Shown: positions 1-8,929 of the stretch, one piece after another
Numbering within the stretch: the stretch's first letter is position 1
Layout: each line of letters starts with the position of its first letter
Assembly (NCBI GenBank): GCA_937926195.1
Contig: CALEXZ010000034.1
Location: 1 to 21,365 of the forward strand
From: an uncultured Actinomyces sp.
Lineage (GTDB): Bacteria; Actinomycetota; Actinomycetes; Actinomycetales; Actinomycetaceae
Length of the DNA: 21,365 bases
Direction: 5' to 3'
Notes under the pieces: model-generated
What the model saw: the letters and a program-made list of their open reading frames with translations, nothing else
The model's database searches: none
What the model was told of the DNA's origin: nothing
Made by a program: the position numbers and the translations under genes

Positions 1-302
1 CCTTCGACCTGGTCATGCACGGCGGCTCCGGCTCCACCGCCGAGGAGATCGCCACGGCCGTGCGCAACGGCGTCATCAAGATGAACGTGGACACCGACAC
101 CCAGTACGCCTTCACGCGCCCGGTGGCGGACCACATGTTCAAGAACTACGACGGCGTGCTCAAGATCGACGGCGAGGTCGGCTCCAAGAAGGCCTACGAC
201 CCGCGCGCCTGGGGCAAGGCCGCCGAGAAGGGCATGGCCGCCCGCGTCGTCGAGGCCTGCGAGCGCCTCGGCTCCGTCGGCTCCGCCTCCAAGCAGCACT
301 GA
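1..302 (+). CDS. fba: Fructose-bisphosphate aldolase class II, C-terminal part
   Basis: The 3' end of a gene that begins before the window; the first complete codon is at 3. The visible protein opens with FDLVMHGGSGS and contains NVDTDTQYAFTRP, both diagnostic of class II (zinc-dependent) fructose-1,6-bisphosphate aldolase. In this family the His of HGGSGS is a metal ligand, the Gly/Ser run binds phosphate, and the NVDTD segment binds substrate. The enzyme interconverts fructose 1,6-bisphosphate with glyceraldehyde 3-phosphate and dihydroxyacetone phosphate in cytoplasmic glycolysis and gluconeogenesis. About 99 residues remain, ending in KQH and TGA at 300-302. A strong hairpin follows, so it probably ends its own transcript and is not cotranscribed with purA. 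No defect is seen in the visible part. Confidence 0.95.
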   Translation, partial: FDLVMHGGSGSTAEEIATAVRNGVIKMNVDTDTQYAFTRPVADHMFKNYDGVLKIDGEVGSKKAYDPRAWGKAAEKGMAARVVEACERLGSVGSASKQH

Positions 303-350
303 CCCGGGCCCCCGCCGGTCCCGTGAGGGTCGGCGGCCCGCCAGCCGCAC

Positions 351-385
351 CGCCGCCCCGGCGCTCGATGAGCGCCGGGGCGGCG
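351..385 (+). terminator. Hairpin terminator after fba
   Basis: A perfect 15-bp GC stem (351-365 with 371-385; core gccgccccggcgct) closes on the 5-base loop cgatg. It starts 48 bases after the aldolase stop codon. There is no downstream T run, as is common for actinobacterial terminators. It separates fba from purA. Confidence 0.75.
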
Positions 386-429
386 CCCTGTCTGGGGCCG
401 GAAGGGCGCCATCGCCGTCGTCGCCCTCC

Positions 430-439
430 GGTAGGCTGA
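430..439 (+). promoter_or_regulatory. Putative purA -10 region
   Basis: GGTAGGCTGA contains TAGGCT (432-437), which fits the TANNNT pattern of actinobacterial sigma-A -10 boxes. It implies a start near 444 and a leader of about 43 bases. The same ten bases occur upstream of purS at 15398-15407. No convincing -35 box is visible. Confidence 0.45.
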
Positions 440-486
440 CGGGCGGCGTGCGTGCCGTCGCGCCATTACCAAGCAAGGGAGCAGCC

Positions 487-1773
487 ATGCCTGCGGTTGT
501 TGTCGTCGGTGCCCAGTGGGGCGATGAGGGCAAGGGAAAGGCCACCGACCAGCTCGGCCAGGACGTCGACTACGTCGTGAAGTTCAACGGCGGTAACAAC
601 GCCGGGCACACCGTGGTCATCGACGGTGAGAAGTTCGCCTTCCACCTGCTTCCCGCTGGTGTTCTCACCCCGGGTGTCACCCCGGTCATCGGCAACGGCG
701 TCGTCGTCGACCTCGAGGTCCTCTTCTCGGAGATCGCCGAGATCGAGTCCCGCGGCAAGGACGCCTCCAGGCTGCGGATCTCCGCCAACGCGCACCTCAT
801 CCCTTCCTACAACCGCCTCATGGACCAGGCCACCGAGCGCCACCTCGGCGAGCGCAAAATCGGTACCACCGGCCGCGGCATCGGCCCCACCTACGCGGAC
901 AAGATGAACCGCGTGGGCCTGCGCGTGCAGGACCTCTTCGACGAGTCGATCCTGCGACAGAAGGTCCGCAGCGCCCTCGACCAGAAGAACGGTGTGCTCA
1001 CCAAGATTCTCGGCGCCGACGCCGTCGACCCGGACGCGGTCGCGGACGAGCTGCTGTCCTACGCCGAGCGCGTGCGTCCTATGGTCATCGACTGCTCCCT
1101 CGTGCTCAACGATGCCCTCGACGCGGGCCAGACAGTCCTGTTCGAGGCGGGACAGGCGACGATGCTCGACATCGACCACGGCACCTACCCCTTCGTCACC
1201 TCGTCGAACCCGACGGCGGGCGGCGCCTGCACCGGCACCGGCGTGGGCCCCACGCGCATCGACTCGGTGGTCGGCGTCGTCAAGGCCTACACCACCCGCG
1301 TCGGTGAGGGGCCCTTCCCCACGGAGCTGAATGACGAGATGGGTGAGCGTCTGCGTGAGGAGGGCGGCGAGTACGGGGTCACGACCGGCCGTCCGCGCCG
1401 CTGCGGCTGGCACGACGCCGTCGTCACCCGTTACGCCTGCCGGGTCAACGGGCTCACCGACCTCGTGATGACCAAGCTCGACGTCCTCACCGGGCGCGAG
1501 ACGATTCCCGTGTGCGTGGCCTACGACGTCGACGGGGAGCGTGTGGAGGAGATGCCGCTGACGCAGACGGGCTTCCACCACGCGCGGCCGGTCTACGAGG
1601 AGCTGCCCGGCTGGAGCGAGGACATCTCGGGTGTGCGCCGCTTCGAGGACCTGCCGGTCAACGCGCAGAACTACGTGCTGCGTATCGAGGAGCTGGCGCG
1701 TACGCGCATCAGCGCCATCGGCGTGGGGGCGGGCCGCGAGGCGACGATCTCCCGGCACAGCCTCATCGGCTGA
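487..1773 (+). CDS. purA: Adenylosuccinate synthetase
   Basis: Catalyses GTP-dependent condensation of IMP with aspartate to adenylosuccinate, the first committed step to AMP, in the cytoplasm. The 428-residue length is normal for the family. The N-terminal WGDEGKGK motif places the catalytic Asp at residue 13, and NNAGHTVV places the catalytic His at 41, the same numbers as in E. coli PurA. Further family motifs are GRGIGPTYADK, FEAGQATMLDIDHGTYPFVT, the GTGVGPT segment and GRPRRCGWHD. The ATG at 487 is preferred to an in-frame GTG at 448 because AAGGGAG (475-481) lies just upstream and the conserved MPAVVVVGAQWGDEGKGK start follows it directly. It stands alone between terminators, with a possible -10 box at 432-437. 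Confidence 0.97.
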   Translation: MPAVVVVGAQWGDEGKGKATDQLGQDVDYVVKFNGGNNAGHTVVIDGEKFAFHLLPAGVLTPGVTPVIGNGVVVDLEVLFSEIAEIESRGKDASRLRISANAHLIPSYNRLMDQATERHLGERKIGTTGRGIGPTYADKMNRVGLRVQDLFDESILRQKVRSALDQKNGVLTKILGADAVDPDAVADELLSYAERVRPMVIDCSLVLNDALDAGQTVLFEAGQATMLDIDHGTYPFVTSSNPTAGGACTGTGVGPTRIDSVVGVVKAYTTRVGEGPFPTELNDEMGERLREEGGEYGVTTGRPRRCGWHDAVVTRYACRVNGLTDLVMTKLDVLTGRETIPVCVAYDVDGERVEEMPLTQTGFHHARPVYEELPGWSEDISGVRRFEDLPVNAQNYVLRIEELARTRISAIGVGAGREATISRHSLIG

Positions 1774-1839
1774 GGTCTGGGGCGGAGCCCGGATCACCAC
1801 CACCTGGCGTGGACGACCCGTCTGCGGGCGGATCACATG

Positions 1840-1888
1840 ACGGAGCCCGGATCACCTGATGGCGTTCATCGGGTGGTCCGGGCTCCGT
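1840..1888 (+). terminator. purA terminator with long stem
   Basis: The two 21-base arms, 1840-1860 and 1868-1888, pair over their whole length as RNA on the plus strand, with two U-G wobbles, around a 7-base loop. The wobbles are ordinary mismatches on the minus-strand transcript, which points to plus-strand termination of purA. Sixteen bases of the left arm (cggagcccggatcacc, 1841-1856) also occur as an exact direct repeat at 1783-1798, just after the purA stop codon. Confidence 0.7.
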
Positions 1889-1928
1889 GAGGTTGTCCGT
1901 GCGTGCGCGGGTGCTCCGTCCCTGCTTA

Positions 1929-1985
1929 GGTTGTCGGCACGCAGGCGGGTTGTCGGCACGCAGGCGGGTTGTCGGCACGCAGGCG
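1929..1985. repeat. 19-bp tandem repeat, three copies
   Basis: The unit ggttgtcggcacgcaggcg occurs three times without change (1929-1947, 1948-1966, 1967-1985). A fourth, diverging start, ggttgtcggcggctc, follows at 1986-2000 and is the left arm of the next hairpin. The array lies wholly between the convergent genes purA and the lipoprotein gene. Confidence 0.9.
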
Positions 1986-2029
1986 GGTTGTCGGCGGCTC
2001 AGGCTGACGGGCCCGAGCCGCCGACAACC
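1986..2029 (-). terminator. Terminator abutting the lipoprotein stop codon
   Basis: A perfect 15-bp inverted repeat: ggttgtcggcggctc (1986-2000) and gagccgccgacaacc (2015-2029), with a 14-base spacer. On the minus strand it begins at the base immediately after the TGA of the lipoprotein gene ending at 2030. The ten-base core ggttgtcggc is repeated three more times in the adjacent array, so alternative pairings are possible. Confidence 0.7.
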
Positions 2030-3022
2030 TCAGTAGAGGCCGTTGGGGTTACCGGGCTGCTGGGGGTTCTGCTGGCCGTAGCCGCCCTGACCGTACTGCC
2101 CGGGGGCATGGCCCTGCGGAGCCTGTCCGAACTGCTGGGGGGCCTGCGGGCCGAAACCGGGCTGTCCAGGCTGCCCGAACTGCTGCTGGCCGAAGCCGGG
2201 CTGGCCGGGCTGCCCGAACTGCTGCTGGCCGAAGCCGGGCTGGCCGGGCTGCCCGAACTGCTGCTGGCCGAAGCCGGGCTGGCCAGGCTGCCCGAACTGC
2301 TGGGGGGCCTGCGGGCCGAAACCGGGCTGGCCGGGGACGCCCTGGACCGGGAAGGACGGGCCGGCGACGGCACCGGCCTTCTTCTTGCGCGACATCATGA
2401 CGGCGAGGATGACGCCGCCGACGACGAGGATGACAACCAGGCCGATGCCGATCCACAGGAGCGGCAGGCCGGGAGCGTCCTTGCCCTCGGCGTGGAGCGA
2501 GCCGTTCTCCTCCATGAGGTTCCAGGTGACGCTGTTGCCGGACACGTCAGGGCTGTTGCCGGTGGCCTCGGTGACCTTGCCCGGGAAGGAGAGTGTGAGG
2601 GAGGCCTGGAAGTCCGAGTAGTCCTCGCCGCTGAGCTCACCGTAGCTCTGGACCTGTTCCGAGACGTTACCGACCTCAATGTCGACGGCGTAGATGTCGC
2701 CGTTGTGGTTGACGGTCATCTGGGCTCCGTCAGACGAGTTGATCTCGGAGATCGGCACCCCCGTCGCGACCGACTCGCACGCCGGCTGCCCGTCGTGCTC
2801 CGTGAAGGTCGAGGTCATCTCATAGCTGGTGTCACCGACCGTGGTGGGCTTGTCACCACACTCCGACTCGGTGATGCTGCTGCCCCACGTGAGGGTCGTG
2901 ACGTCGACGGTGTCCGCCTCGTTGATCGTGATGTCGTACTTCATGCCGCAGGCACTCATCATGAGGACTGCGGGAACCAGAACCAGTGCGCCCAGACGGC
3001 GTCGCAGGGAGAGGGTAGTCAT
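2030..3022 (-). CDS. LppM-like lipoprotein with GQP-rich tail
   Basis: 330 residues. The N-terminal signal RRRLGALVLVPAVLMMSAC has a lipobox with Cys25 as the predicted lipidated residue. A beta-rich extracytoplasmic domain follows (about 26-185), with ITINEADTVDVTTLTW, GDIYAVDIEV and LTLSFPGKV. One membrane helix (187-210) ends in SRKKK, so the rest should be cytoplasmic. The tail (about 221-330) is Gly/Gln/Pro/Phe-rich and holds three identical 13-residue units, GQPGQPGFGQQQF (244-282), flanked by GPQAPQQF variants. The order lipoprotein signal, domain, helix, tail resembles the actinobacterial LppM family (M. tuberculosis Rv2171); molecular role unknown. It is a diverged paralogue of the next minus-strand gene, sharing the SFPG...G..VTW and GD.Y.VD patterns. 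The two are probably cotranscribed with a 94-base gap. No strong Shine-Dalgarno sequence is seen before ATG 3022. Confidence 0.8.
   Translation of the reverse strand: MTTLSLRRRLGALVLVPAVLMMSACGMKYDITINEADTVDVTTLTWGSSITESECGDKPTTVGDTSYEMTSTFTEHDGQPACESVATGVPISEINSSDGAQMTVNHNGDIYAVDIEVGNVSEQVQSYGELSGEDYSDFQASLTLSFPGKVTEATGNSPDVSGNSVTWNLMEENGSLHAEGKDAPGLPLLWIGIGLVVILVVGGVILAVMMSRKKKAGAVAGPSFPVQGVPGQPGFGPQAPQQFGQPGQPGFGQQQFGQPGQPGFGQQQFGQPGQPGFGQQQFGQPGQPGFGPQAPQQFGQAPQGHAPGQYGQGGYGQQNPQQPGNPNGLY
2177..2293. repeat. 39-bp tandem coding repeat, three units
   Basis: Three consecutive 39-bp units encode GQPGQPGFGQQQF in the tail of the LppM-like lipoprotein. Partly matching units flank them, so the repetitive stretch spans roughly 2126-2332. 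The units are nearly identical at DNA level, so copy number could vary between strains. Confidence 0.85.
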
Positions 3023-3116
3023 GTCGGGAGTCTACGAGGCGCAGGCGCTGGTGGTCACCCTGGATCCGTCGTCGGCGAGGGGGAGCCCTCCCCACGCGGC
3101 AGTGGTGCCGTGAGCC

Positions 3117-3947
3117 TCAGCGTCGCCTGCGGCGCTTGCGCCGGGAGGCGCGGCGCGGAGCAGGTCGTGACCGCGGCGTCTTCCGCTCGTCCTCCGAGCG
3201 CGAGGCCGCGGCCGCTGCGGCCGCCGCCCGTCGGTACCAGGCGGCCGCGCCGACGGCCAGGCCCGCGAGCGCGACGCCGCCGATGACCCAGCCCGAGTAC
3301 CGGTCCCAGACGCTGAGCCCGGCACCAGGACTGGCGTAGCCGGAGGCGGAGACCCCCGAGGCCAGCACGTCGGCGTCGGACCACGTGACGGTCGAGCCCT
3401 CGACGACGCCGCCGTCGGCCTCGACGACCGCCCCGGGGAAGGAGATGCTCACGCGTGCGTCGACGACACCGACCAGCGACTGCGAGCCGCTCGCGTCAGC
3501 ACCGGCACCGGACCAGGCAACCCCTTGCAACGCGGCAAGGTCGACGACGTAGAGGTCACCCTCGCGCACGACGAGCGGTGTGGAGCTCTCGGGGGAGGCT
3601 GCACCCGGCTGGGCGGAGGCGTCGGGGATCGCGACGCCGGTGACGGTCACCTCGCAGCCGATGCCGCTCTTGTCGTCGGCCGAGCCGACGGGGCGCGAGG
3701 TGACGCTCGCTCCCTCGGCGGCACCCACCAGCGCCGGGTCAGCGTAGTCGTCGCAGTCGGTCTGCTCGGTCAGGACGGTCCCGGTGGAGTCGCGCATGTC
3801 GATGACGACGTCGTAGGTCCCTTCCTCACTGAGCGTCATGTCCATGTGGGCCGTGCACCCCGAGGCGGTCACGGCCAGCACGCCGACGGCGGCGAGCAGG
3901 GTGCGCGTGCGGACGGCGCTGGGGCGGTGAGAGAGGAGTGCGGGCAC
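3117..3947 (-). CDS. LppM-like lipoprotein with basic tail
   Basis: 276 residues from a GTG start. The signal peptide ends at lipobox TASGC (Cys31). The extracytoplasmic domain (about 32-210) shares a pattern with the neighbouring lipoprotein: MDMTLSEEGTYDVVIDM against ITINEADTVDVTTLTW, GDLYVVDLAAL against GDIYAVDIEV, and VSISFPGAVV with STVTW against LTLSFPGKV with NSVTW. A single membrane helix lies near 217-238. A short cytoplasmic tail follows with an alanine run (241-248) and a strongly basic end of Arg/Lys clusters. This tail is very different from the GQP-rich tail of its paralogue. It is transcribed away from pckG and is probably the first gene of a two-gene unit. LppM family membership is inferred from architecture and motif pattern; biochemical role unknown. 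Confidence 0.75.
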   Translation of the reverse strand: MPALLSHRPSAVRTRTLLAAVGVLAVTASGCTAHMDMTLSEEGTYDVVIDMRDSTGTVLTEQTDCDDYADPALVGAAEGASVTSRPVGSADDKSGIGCEVTVTGVAIPDASAQPGAASPESSTPLVVREGDLYVVDLAALQGVAWSGAGADASGSQSLVGVVDARVSISFPGAVVEADGGVVEGSTVTWSDADVLASGVSASGYASPGAGLSVWDRYSGWVIGGVALAGLAVGAAAWYRRAAAAAAAASRSEDERKTPRSRPAPRRASRRKRRRRR

Positions 3948-4129
3948 GCCCTGACGCTAGCGGGCCAGAGGCCCGCAGGCGACACCTGCCAAGGCTGTGA
4001 CAGAGACCACGTGGCTTGTTGGGGCGGATTTCGCTCGTAGGGACCTTGGTGGAGGTGAAAGCACCATCCATGTGAGAGAGGATGGGTCCTGACCACCAGA
4101 GTCAAGAATCCAAAGGAAGGGACTCACAC
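3948..4129. promoter_or_regulatory. Divergent promoter region, lipoprotein pair and pckG
   Basis: 182 bases separate the two divergently transcribed genes, so promoters for both should lie here. On the plus strand TTGTTG (4016-4021) with TAGGGA (4038-4043) at 16-bp spacing is the best pair I can find, and it is weak. AAGGAAGG (4113-4120) is a good Shine-Dalgarno sequence for the pckG ATG at 4130. Confidence 0.4.
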
Positions 4130-5974
<1,845 letters not shown>

Positions 5975-6026
5975 GCTGGCACTGGCCCGCCCCGAGCCGG
6001 TAGGTCCCTGCCTGGACCACCCTGTT

Positions 6027-6067
6027 GACGGCGCCCGGCCACCCCGAGAGGGTGACCGGGCGCCGTC
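6027..6067. terminator. Bidirectional terminator between pckG and the 436-aa gene
   Basis: Arms 6027-6044 and 6050-6067 form an 18-bp stem with a single C-A mismatch and the loop cgaga; the outer 12 bp (gacggcgcccgg) are perfect. It lies 52 bases after the pckG stop and 51 bases beyond the stop of the convergent minus-strand gene, so it could serve both. Confidence 0.75.
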
Positions 6068-6118
6068 GTGCCGCGGCGGCCCGCGCTCCTGCGGGGGCTG
6101 GCGCGCGTGGACGCCGGC

Positions 6119-7429
6119 TCAGGCGTAGTTCCGGGCCAGGAAGTGCTCGAAGGAGCCGACCCCCACGGTGACCGTACCGGTCCCGGAGCTCACCTCGATA
6201 CCCTGCCCACCCACCTGGAACAGGCGCCAGAACGCCCCGGTGCTGCTGGCCCGCAGCCCGAAGGGGGCGCCGTAGCGGTGCTCGATCGTCTTGGCCAGGT
6301 ACCAGGCGTAGTTCGCCCGGTCCCGCACCGATATGCAGGTGCCTGCGGCGGGCTCCGGGGAGACGGCGACCTCCAGGCCGTCGGAGTGGGGTCGGGCGTA
6401 CCACCCCTGCGCCCGGTACCCGGGCCCGTCGAGGACCGGGGCGGGGCGGGCGCCCGCCGCGGTGAGGACCTCGTCGGCGGGGGAGCCGGCCAGGATCTGC
6501 TCGACCATGTCCAGGACCTCGAGGATCGTCATCCCGGGCTGGAAGGGGACGACCGGGCCGGGCCGGGCGGGTCCGGCTGGCCCGTCGACAGTCCCGTCGA
6601 CGGCCCCGTCTGGGGAGCTGCCCGTGGCGATGCGCTGCCGCAGCTCCTCCAGGCTCATGCCCGTCCGGGGGGTGCTGACCGGGGACCCGGCGGGCGGGCC
6701 GCCTGGGGCGCCGTCGCCCCGGGACGGCTGGGTGAGGATCCCCTCGGTCCCAATGAGATCCATCTCACTGACGGCGGCGCCTCCGGCCATGCCCGCAATG
6801 ACGTCCGTCATGGAGACCTCACCCCTCTCCAGGAGGGCGCGGGGGACCAGGAGGTCGCTCTTGTCTCCGGCGTGGGAGGTGGTGGTGACCCGGACCCCCT
6901 CAGGCTCGCCGGTGAAGGCGACCTGCGCCCAGGGGGCCTGGGGTCCCATGGTCCAGCGGTAGGCCAGCGGCCGGCGCCAGGTCGGCGGGGTCAGGGCGAT
7001 GTCGGTGGGCAGCGTGTTGAGCAGGTCGCCGACGGTGTCGTCCAGGTCGTTCCAGGTGGTGATGACCGGGGTGTAGGGCAGCCAGTCCCGGGCCCTGCCG
7101 TCGAGCACCAGCAGCCACTGGTAGGGAAGCCCGCTGCCGGGGGTCCACAGCTTGAAGGCGCCGTGCTCGCGGCTGTCGATGACCGGGGCGCGGTCGAAGG
7201 AGGAGACGGTCACCGAGCAGCCGCCGGTGGACGGGTTCGCGGCGGCCCCGACCTCGATGACGCGCTCGTCCACGTACCAGCGGAAGCGGATACCCGGCCC
7301 GAGCATCTCGTGGGGAGGGGAGTCCAGCAGGGTAGCCGCCCCCAGGAGGAAGTGGTGCACGCCGGTCTCGGTCAGGGACTGGTCCAGCAGGGCCGCGACA
7401 CGGTTGGCTAGCTCCAGCTCGGGGTCCAT
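6119..7429 (-). CDS. Unrecognised soluble protein, 436 residues
   Basis: I do not recognise the family. The frame stays open far upstream antisense to purD, but the real start is ATG 7429 (MDPELELANRVAALLDQ): codon content changes there, and AAGGAC lies 11 bases upstream. There is no signal peptide or membrane helix, so it is probably cytoplasmic. Residues 1 to about 245 hold an alpha/beta N-terminal region rich in Trp and Tyr. A Gly/Pro/Ser-rich linker follows (about 245-300), then a C-terminal region with helix MTILEVLDMVEQIL and ending FEHFLARNYA. Two segments look alike, VIEVGAAANPSTGGCSVTV near the N terminus and GLEVAVSPEPAAGTCISV near the C terminus, suggesting a diverged internal duplication. 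It is convergent with pckG and divergent from purD, so its promoter must lie within 7430-7672. A family-restricted hypothetical protein is the safest label. Confidence 0.7.
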   Translation of the reverse strand: MDPELELANRVAALLDQSLTETGVHHFLLGAATLLDSPPHEMLGPGIRFRWYVDERVIEVGAAANPSTGGCSVTVSSFDRAPVIDSREHGAFKLWTPGSGLPYQWLLVLDGRARDWLPYTPVITTWNDLDDTVGDLLNTLPTDIALTPPTWRRPLAYRWTMGPQAPWAQVAFTGEPEGVRVTTTSHAGDKSDLLVPRALLERGEVSMTDVIAGMAGGAAVSEMDLIGTEGILTQPSRGDGAPGGPPAGSPVSTPRTGMSLEELRQRIATGSSPDGAVDGTVDGPAGPARPGPVVPFQPGMTILEVLDMVEQILAGSPADEVLTAAGARPAPVLDGPGYRAQGWYARPHSDGLEVAVSPEPAAGTCISVRDRANYAWYLAKTIEHRYGAPFGLRASSTGAFWRLFQVGGQGIEVSSGTGTVTVGVGSFEHFLARNYA

Positions 7430-7660
7430 GCTCGTGAGTGTCCTTGCGGGGTGGGTAGGTGCCGGGCAGGGGCACGCCTCCTGGCGGCGCGCCCTCCGGC
7501 TGTGAGGGTAGGAGGGAGGTGACAGGGGTAGATGGTATCCGCTCGCGCTGCTGGTGCCCGACCCGGCGGCGGCGTGTGGGGGTTGGCGGCCGCGGTGGGC
7601 CTGCCGGGGCAGTGAGGGGCGGTGGGTGGCTGTGCGCCTGCCGGGAGCGCAGGGCCCCGG

Positions 7661-7666
7661 TAGGGT
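7661..7666 (+). promoter_or_regulatory. purD -10 box, possibly leaderless
   Basis: TAGGGT within CCGGTAGGGTGGAGGA. If this is the -10 hexamer (-12 to -7), position +1 falls exactly on the G of the GTG start at 7673. The intervening GGAGGA also resembles a Shine-Dalgarno sequence but sits too close to GTG to work well. The rest of 7430-7672 is the divergent spacer; I see no clear -35 box and no other element there. Confidence 0.45.
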
Positions 7667-7672
7667 GGAGGA

Positions 7673-8926
7673 GTGAAGATCCTGCTGCTGGGGTCCGGCG
7701 CGCGAGAGCACGCCCTGGCCCGTGCCCTCGTTAACGCCCCCGAGACCACCGAGCTGGTCGTCGCCCCCGGCAACCCCGGGACCGCCATGATCGCCACCAA
7801 CTTCGCCATCGACCCCACCAGCCCCGTCGAGGCCGTCGAGCTGGCCACCCAGATGGGGGCTGACCTCGTCGTCGTCGGCCCCGAGGCGCCCCTGGTGGCC
7901 GGTGTGGCCGACGCCGTCCGCCAGGCCGGTGTCCCCGTGTTCGGCCCCGGCGCCGCGGCCGCCCGCCTGGAGGGCTCCAAGGCGTTCGCCAAGGAGGTTA
8001 TGGCCGCCGCGGGCGTGCCCACCGCCACCGCCGTCGTGTGCGCCACCCCGGAGGAGCTCTCCGCCGCCCTGGACCGGTTCGGCGCCCCCTACGTGGTCAA
8101 GGACGACGGCCTGGCCGCGGGAAAGGGCGTGGTCGTCACCTCCGAGCGCGACGCCGCCCTGGCCCACGGCCGCTCCTGCCTGGCCAGGCAGGACGGGCGC
8201 GTCCTCGTCGAGGAGTACCTGGACGGCCCCGAGGTCTCCCTGTTCTGCGTGTGCGACGGCGCCACCGTCCGCCCGCTGGCCCCCGCCCAGGACTACAAGC
8301 GTGTCGGGGACGGCGACGTCGGCCCCAACACCGGCGGCATGGGCTCCTACTCGCCGCTGACCTGGGCCCCGGCCGACCTGACCGAGCAGGTGGTGCGTGA
8401 GGTCGCCCAGCCGGTCGTGGACGAGATGGCCCGCCGCGGCACCTCCTTCACCGGCCTGCTCTACTGCGGGCTGGCCCTGACCGGCAAGGGGCTGCGGGTG
8501 GTGGAGTTCAACGTCCGCTTCGGCGACCCCGAGACCCAGGTGGTCCTGGCCCGCCTGACCTCCTCCCTGGCCCAGCTCCTCCACGCCGCCGCCACCGGGC
8601 GCCTGGCCGAGGTCCCCGCCCCCACCTGGAGGCCCGAGGCCGCCGTCGACGTCGTCCTGGCCGCCCCCGGCTACCCCGGCGCCGTCACCACCGGTGGGCT
8701 CCTGACCGGCCTGGACGCCGCCGAGGAGGTGGAGGGCGTCCACGTCCTGCACGCTGGCACCGGTTTCAGTGACGACGGCGAGCTCGTGGCCACCGGCGGA
8801 CGGGTCCTGTCCGTCGTGGCCCTGGGTGACGACGTCCAGGCCGCCCGGGAGCGCGCCTACCAGGCCGTGGGGCGCCTGGGCCTGCCCGGCTCCCACTACC
8901 GCACCGACATTGCCGCAGGGCGCTGA
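7673..8926 (+). CDS. purD: Phosphoribosylamine-glycine ligase (GAR synthetase)
   Basis: ATP-dependent ligation of glycine to 5-phosphoribosylamine to give GAR, the second step of IMP synthesis, in the cytoplasm. 417 residues, typical for a monofunctional PurD. The N-terminal domain begins KILLLGSGAREHALA; VVAPGNPGT and ADLVVVGPEAPLVAG follow. The ATP-grasp core contains SKAFAKEVM, YVVKDDGLAAGKGVVV, PAQDYKRVGDGDVGPNTGGMGSYSP and the GARS signature EFNVRFGDPETQVVL. The C-terminal domain is complete. The start is GTG; the conserved KILLLGSGAREH begins at residue 2, leaving no room for another start. A membrane protein gene begins 3 bases after its stop, so the two are probably cotranscribed. Confidence 0.97.
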   Translation: MKILLLGSGAREHALARALVNAPETTELVVAPGNPGTAMIATNFAIDPTSPVEAVELATQMGADLVVVGPEAPLVAGVADAVRQAGVPVFGPGAAAARLEGSKAFAKEVMAAAGVPTATAVVCATPEELSAALDRFGAPYVVKDDGLAAGKGVVVTSERDAALAHGRSCLARQDGRVLVEEYLDGPEVSLFCVCDGATVRPLAPAQDYKRVGDGDVGPNTGGMGSYSPLTWAPADLTEQVVREVAQPVVDEMARRGTSFTGLLYCGLALTGKGLRVVEFNVRFGDPETQVVLARLTSSLAQLLHAAATGRLAEVPAPTWRPEAAVDVVLAAPGYPGAVTTGGLLTGLDAAEEVEGVHVLHAGTGFSDDGELVATGGRVLSVVALGDDVQAARERAYQAVGRLGLPGSHYRTDIAAGR

Positions 8927-8929
8927 CCC

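Noticed and set aside
466..1836. 456-codon open frame antisense to purA
   Set aside because: High-GC shadow frame: Val/Gly/Asp/His-rich composition, no domain, fully opposite an unquestioned gene.
1929..2000. CRISPR-like short repeats
   Set aside because: The 19-bp units are directly adjacent with no spacers and no cas genes nearby; a simple tandem repeat.
1859..3286. 475-codon plus-strand frame over the lipoprotein gene
   Set aside because: It is antisense to a protein with a clear lipobox, membrane helix and repeats, and runs through two terminators and a tandem repeat.
3996..4011. GlxR/CRP-type site before pckG (tgtgacagagaccacg)
   Set aside because: Only the left half matches TGTGA; the right half matches three of five, too weak to claim.
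7430..8896. Upstream extension of the minus-strand 436-residue gene to 925 codons
   Set aside because: The extension is antisense to purD and has low-complexity G/Q/H/A content; the natural start with a Shine-Dalgarno sequence is at 7429.
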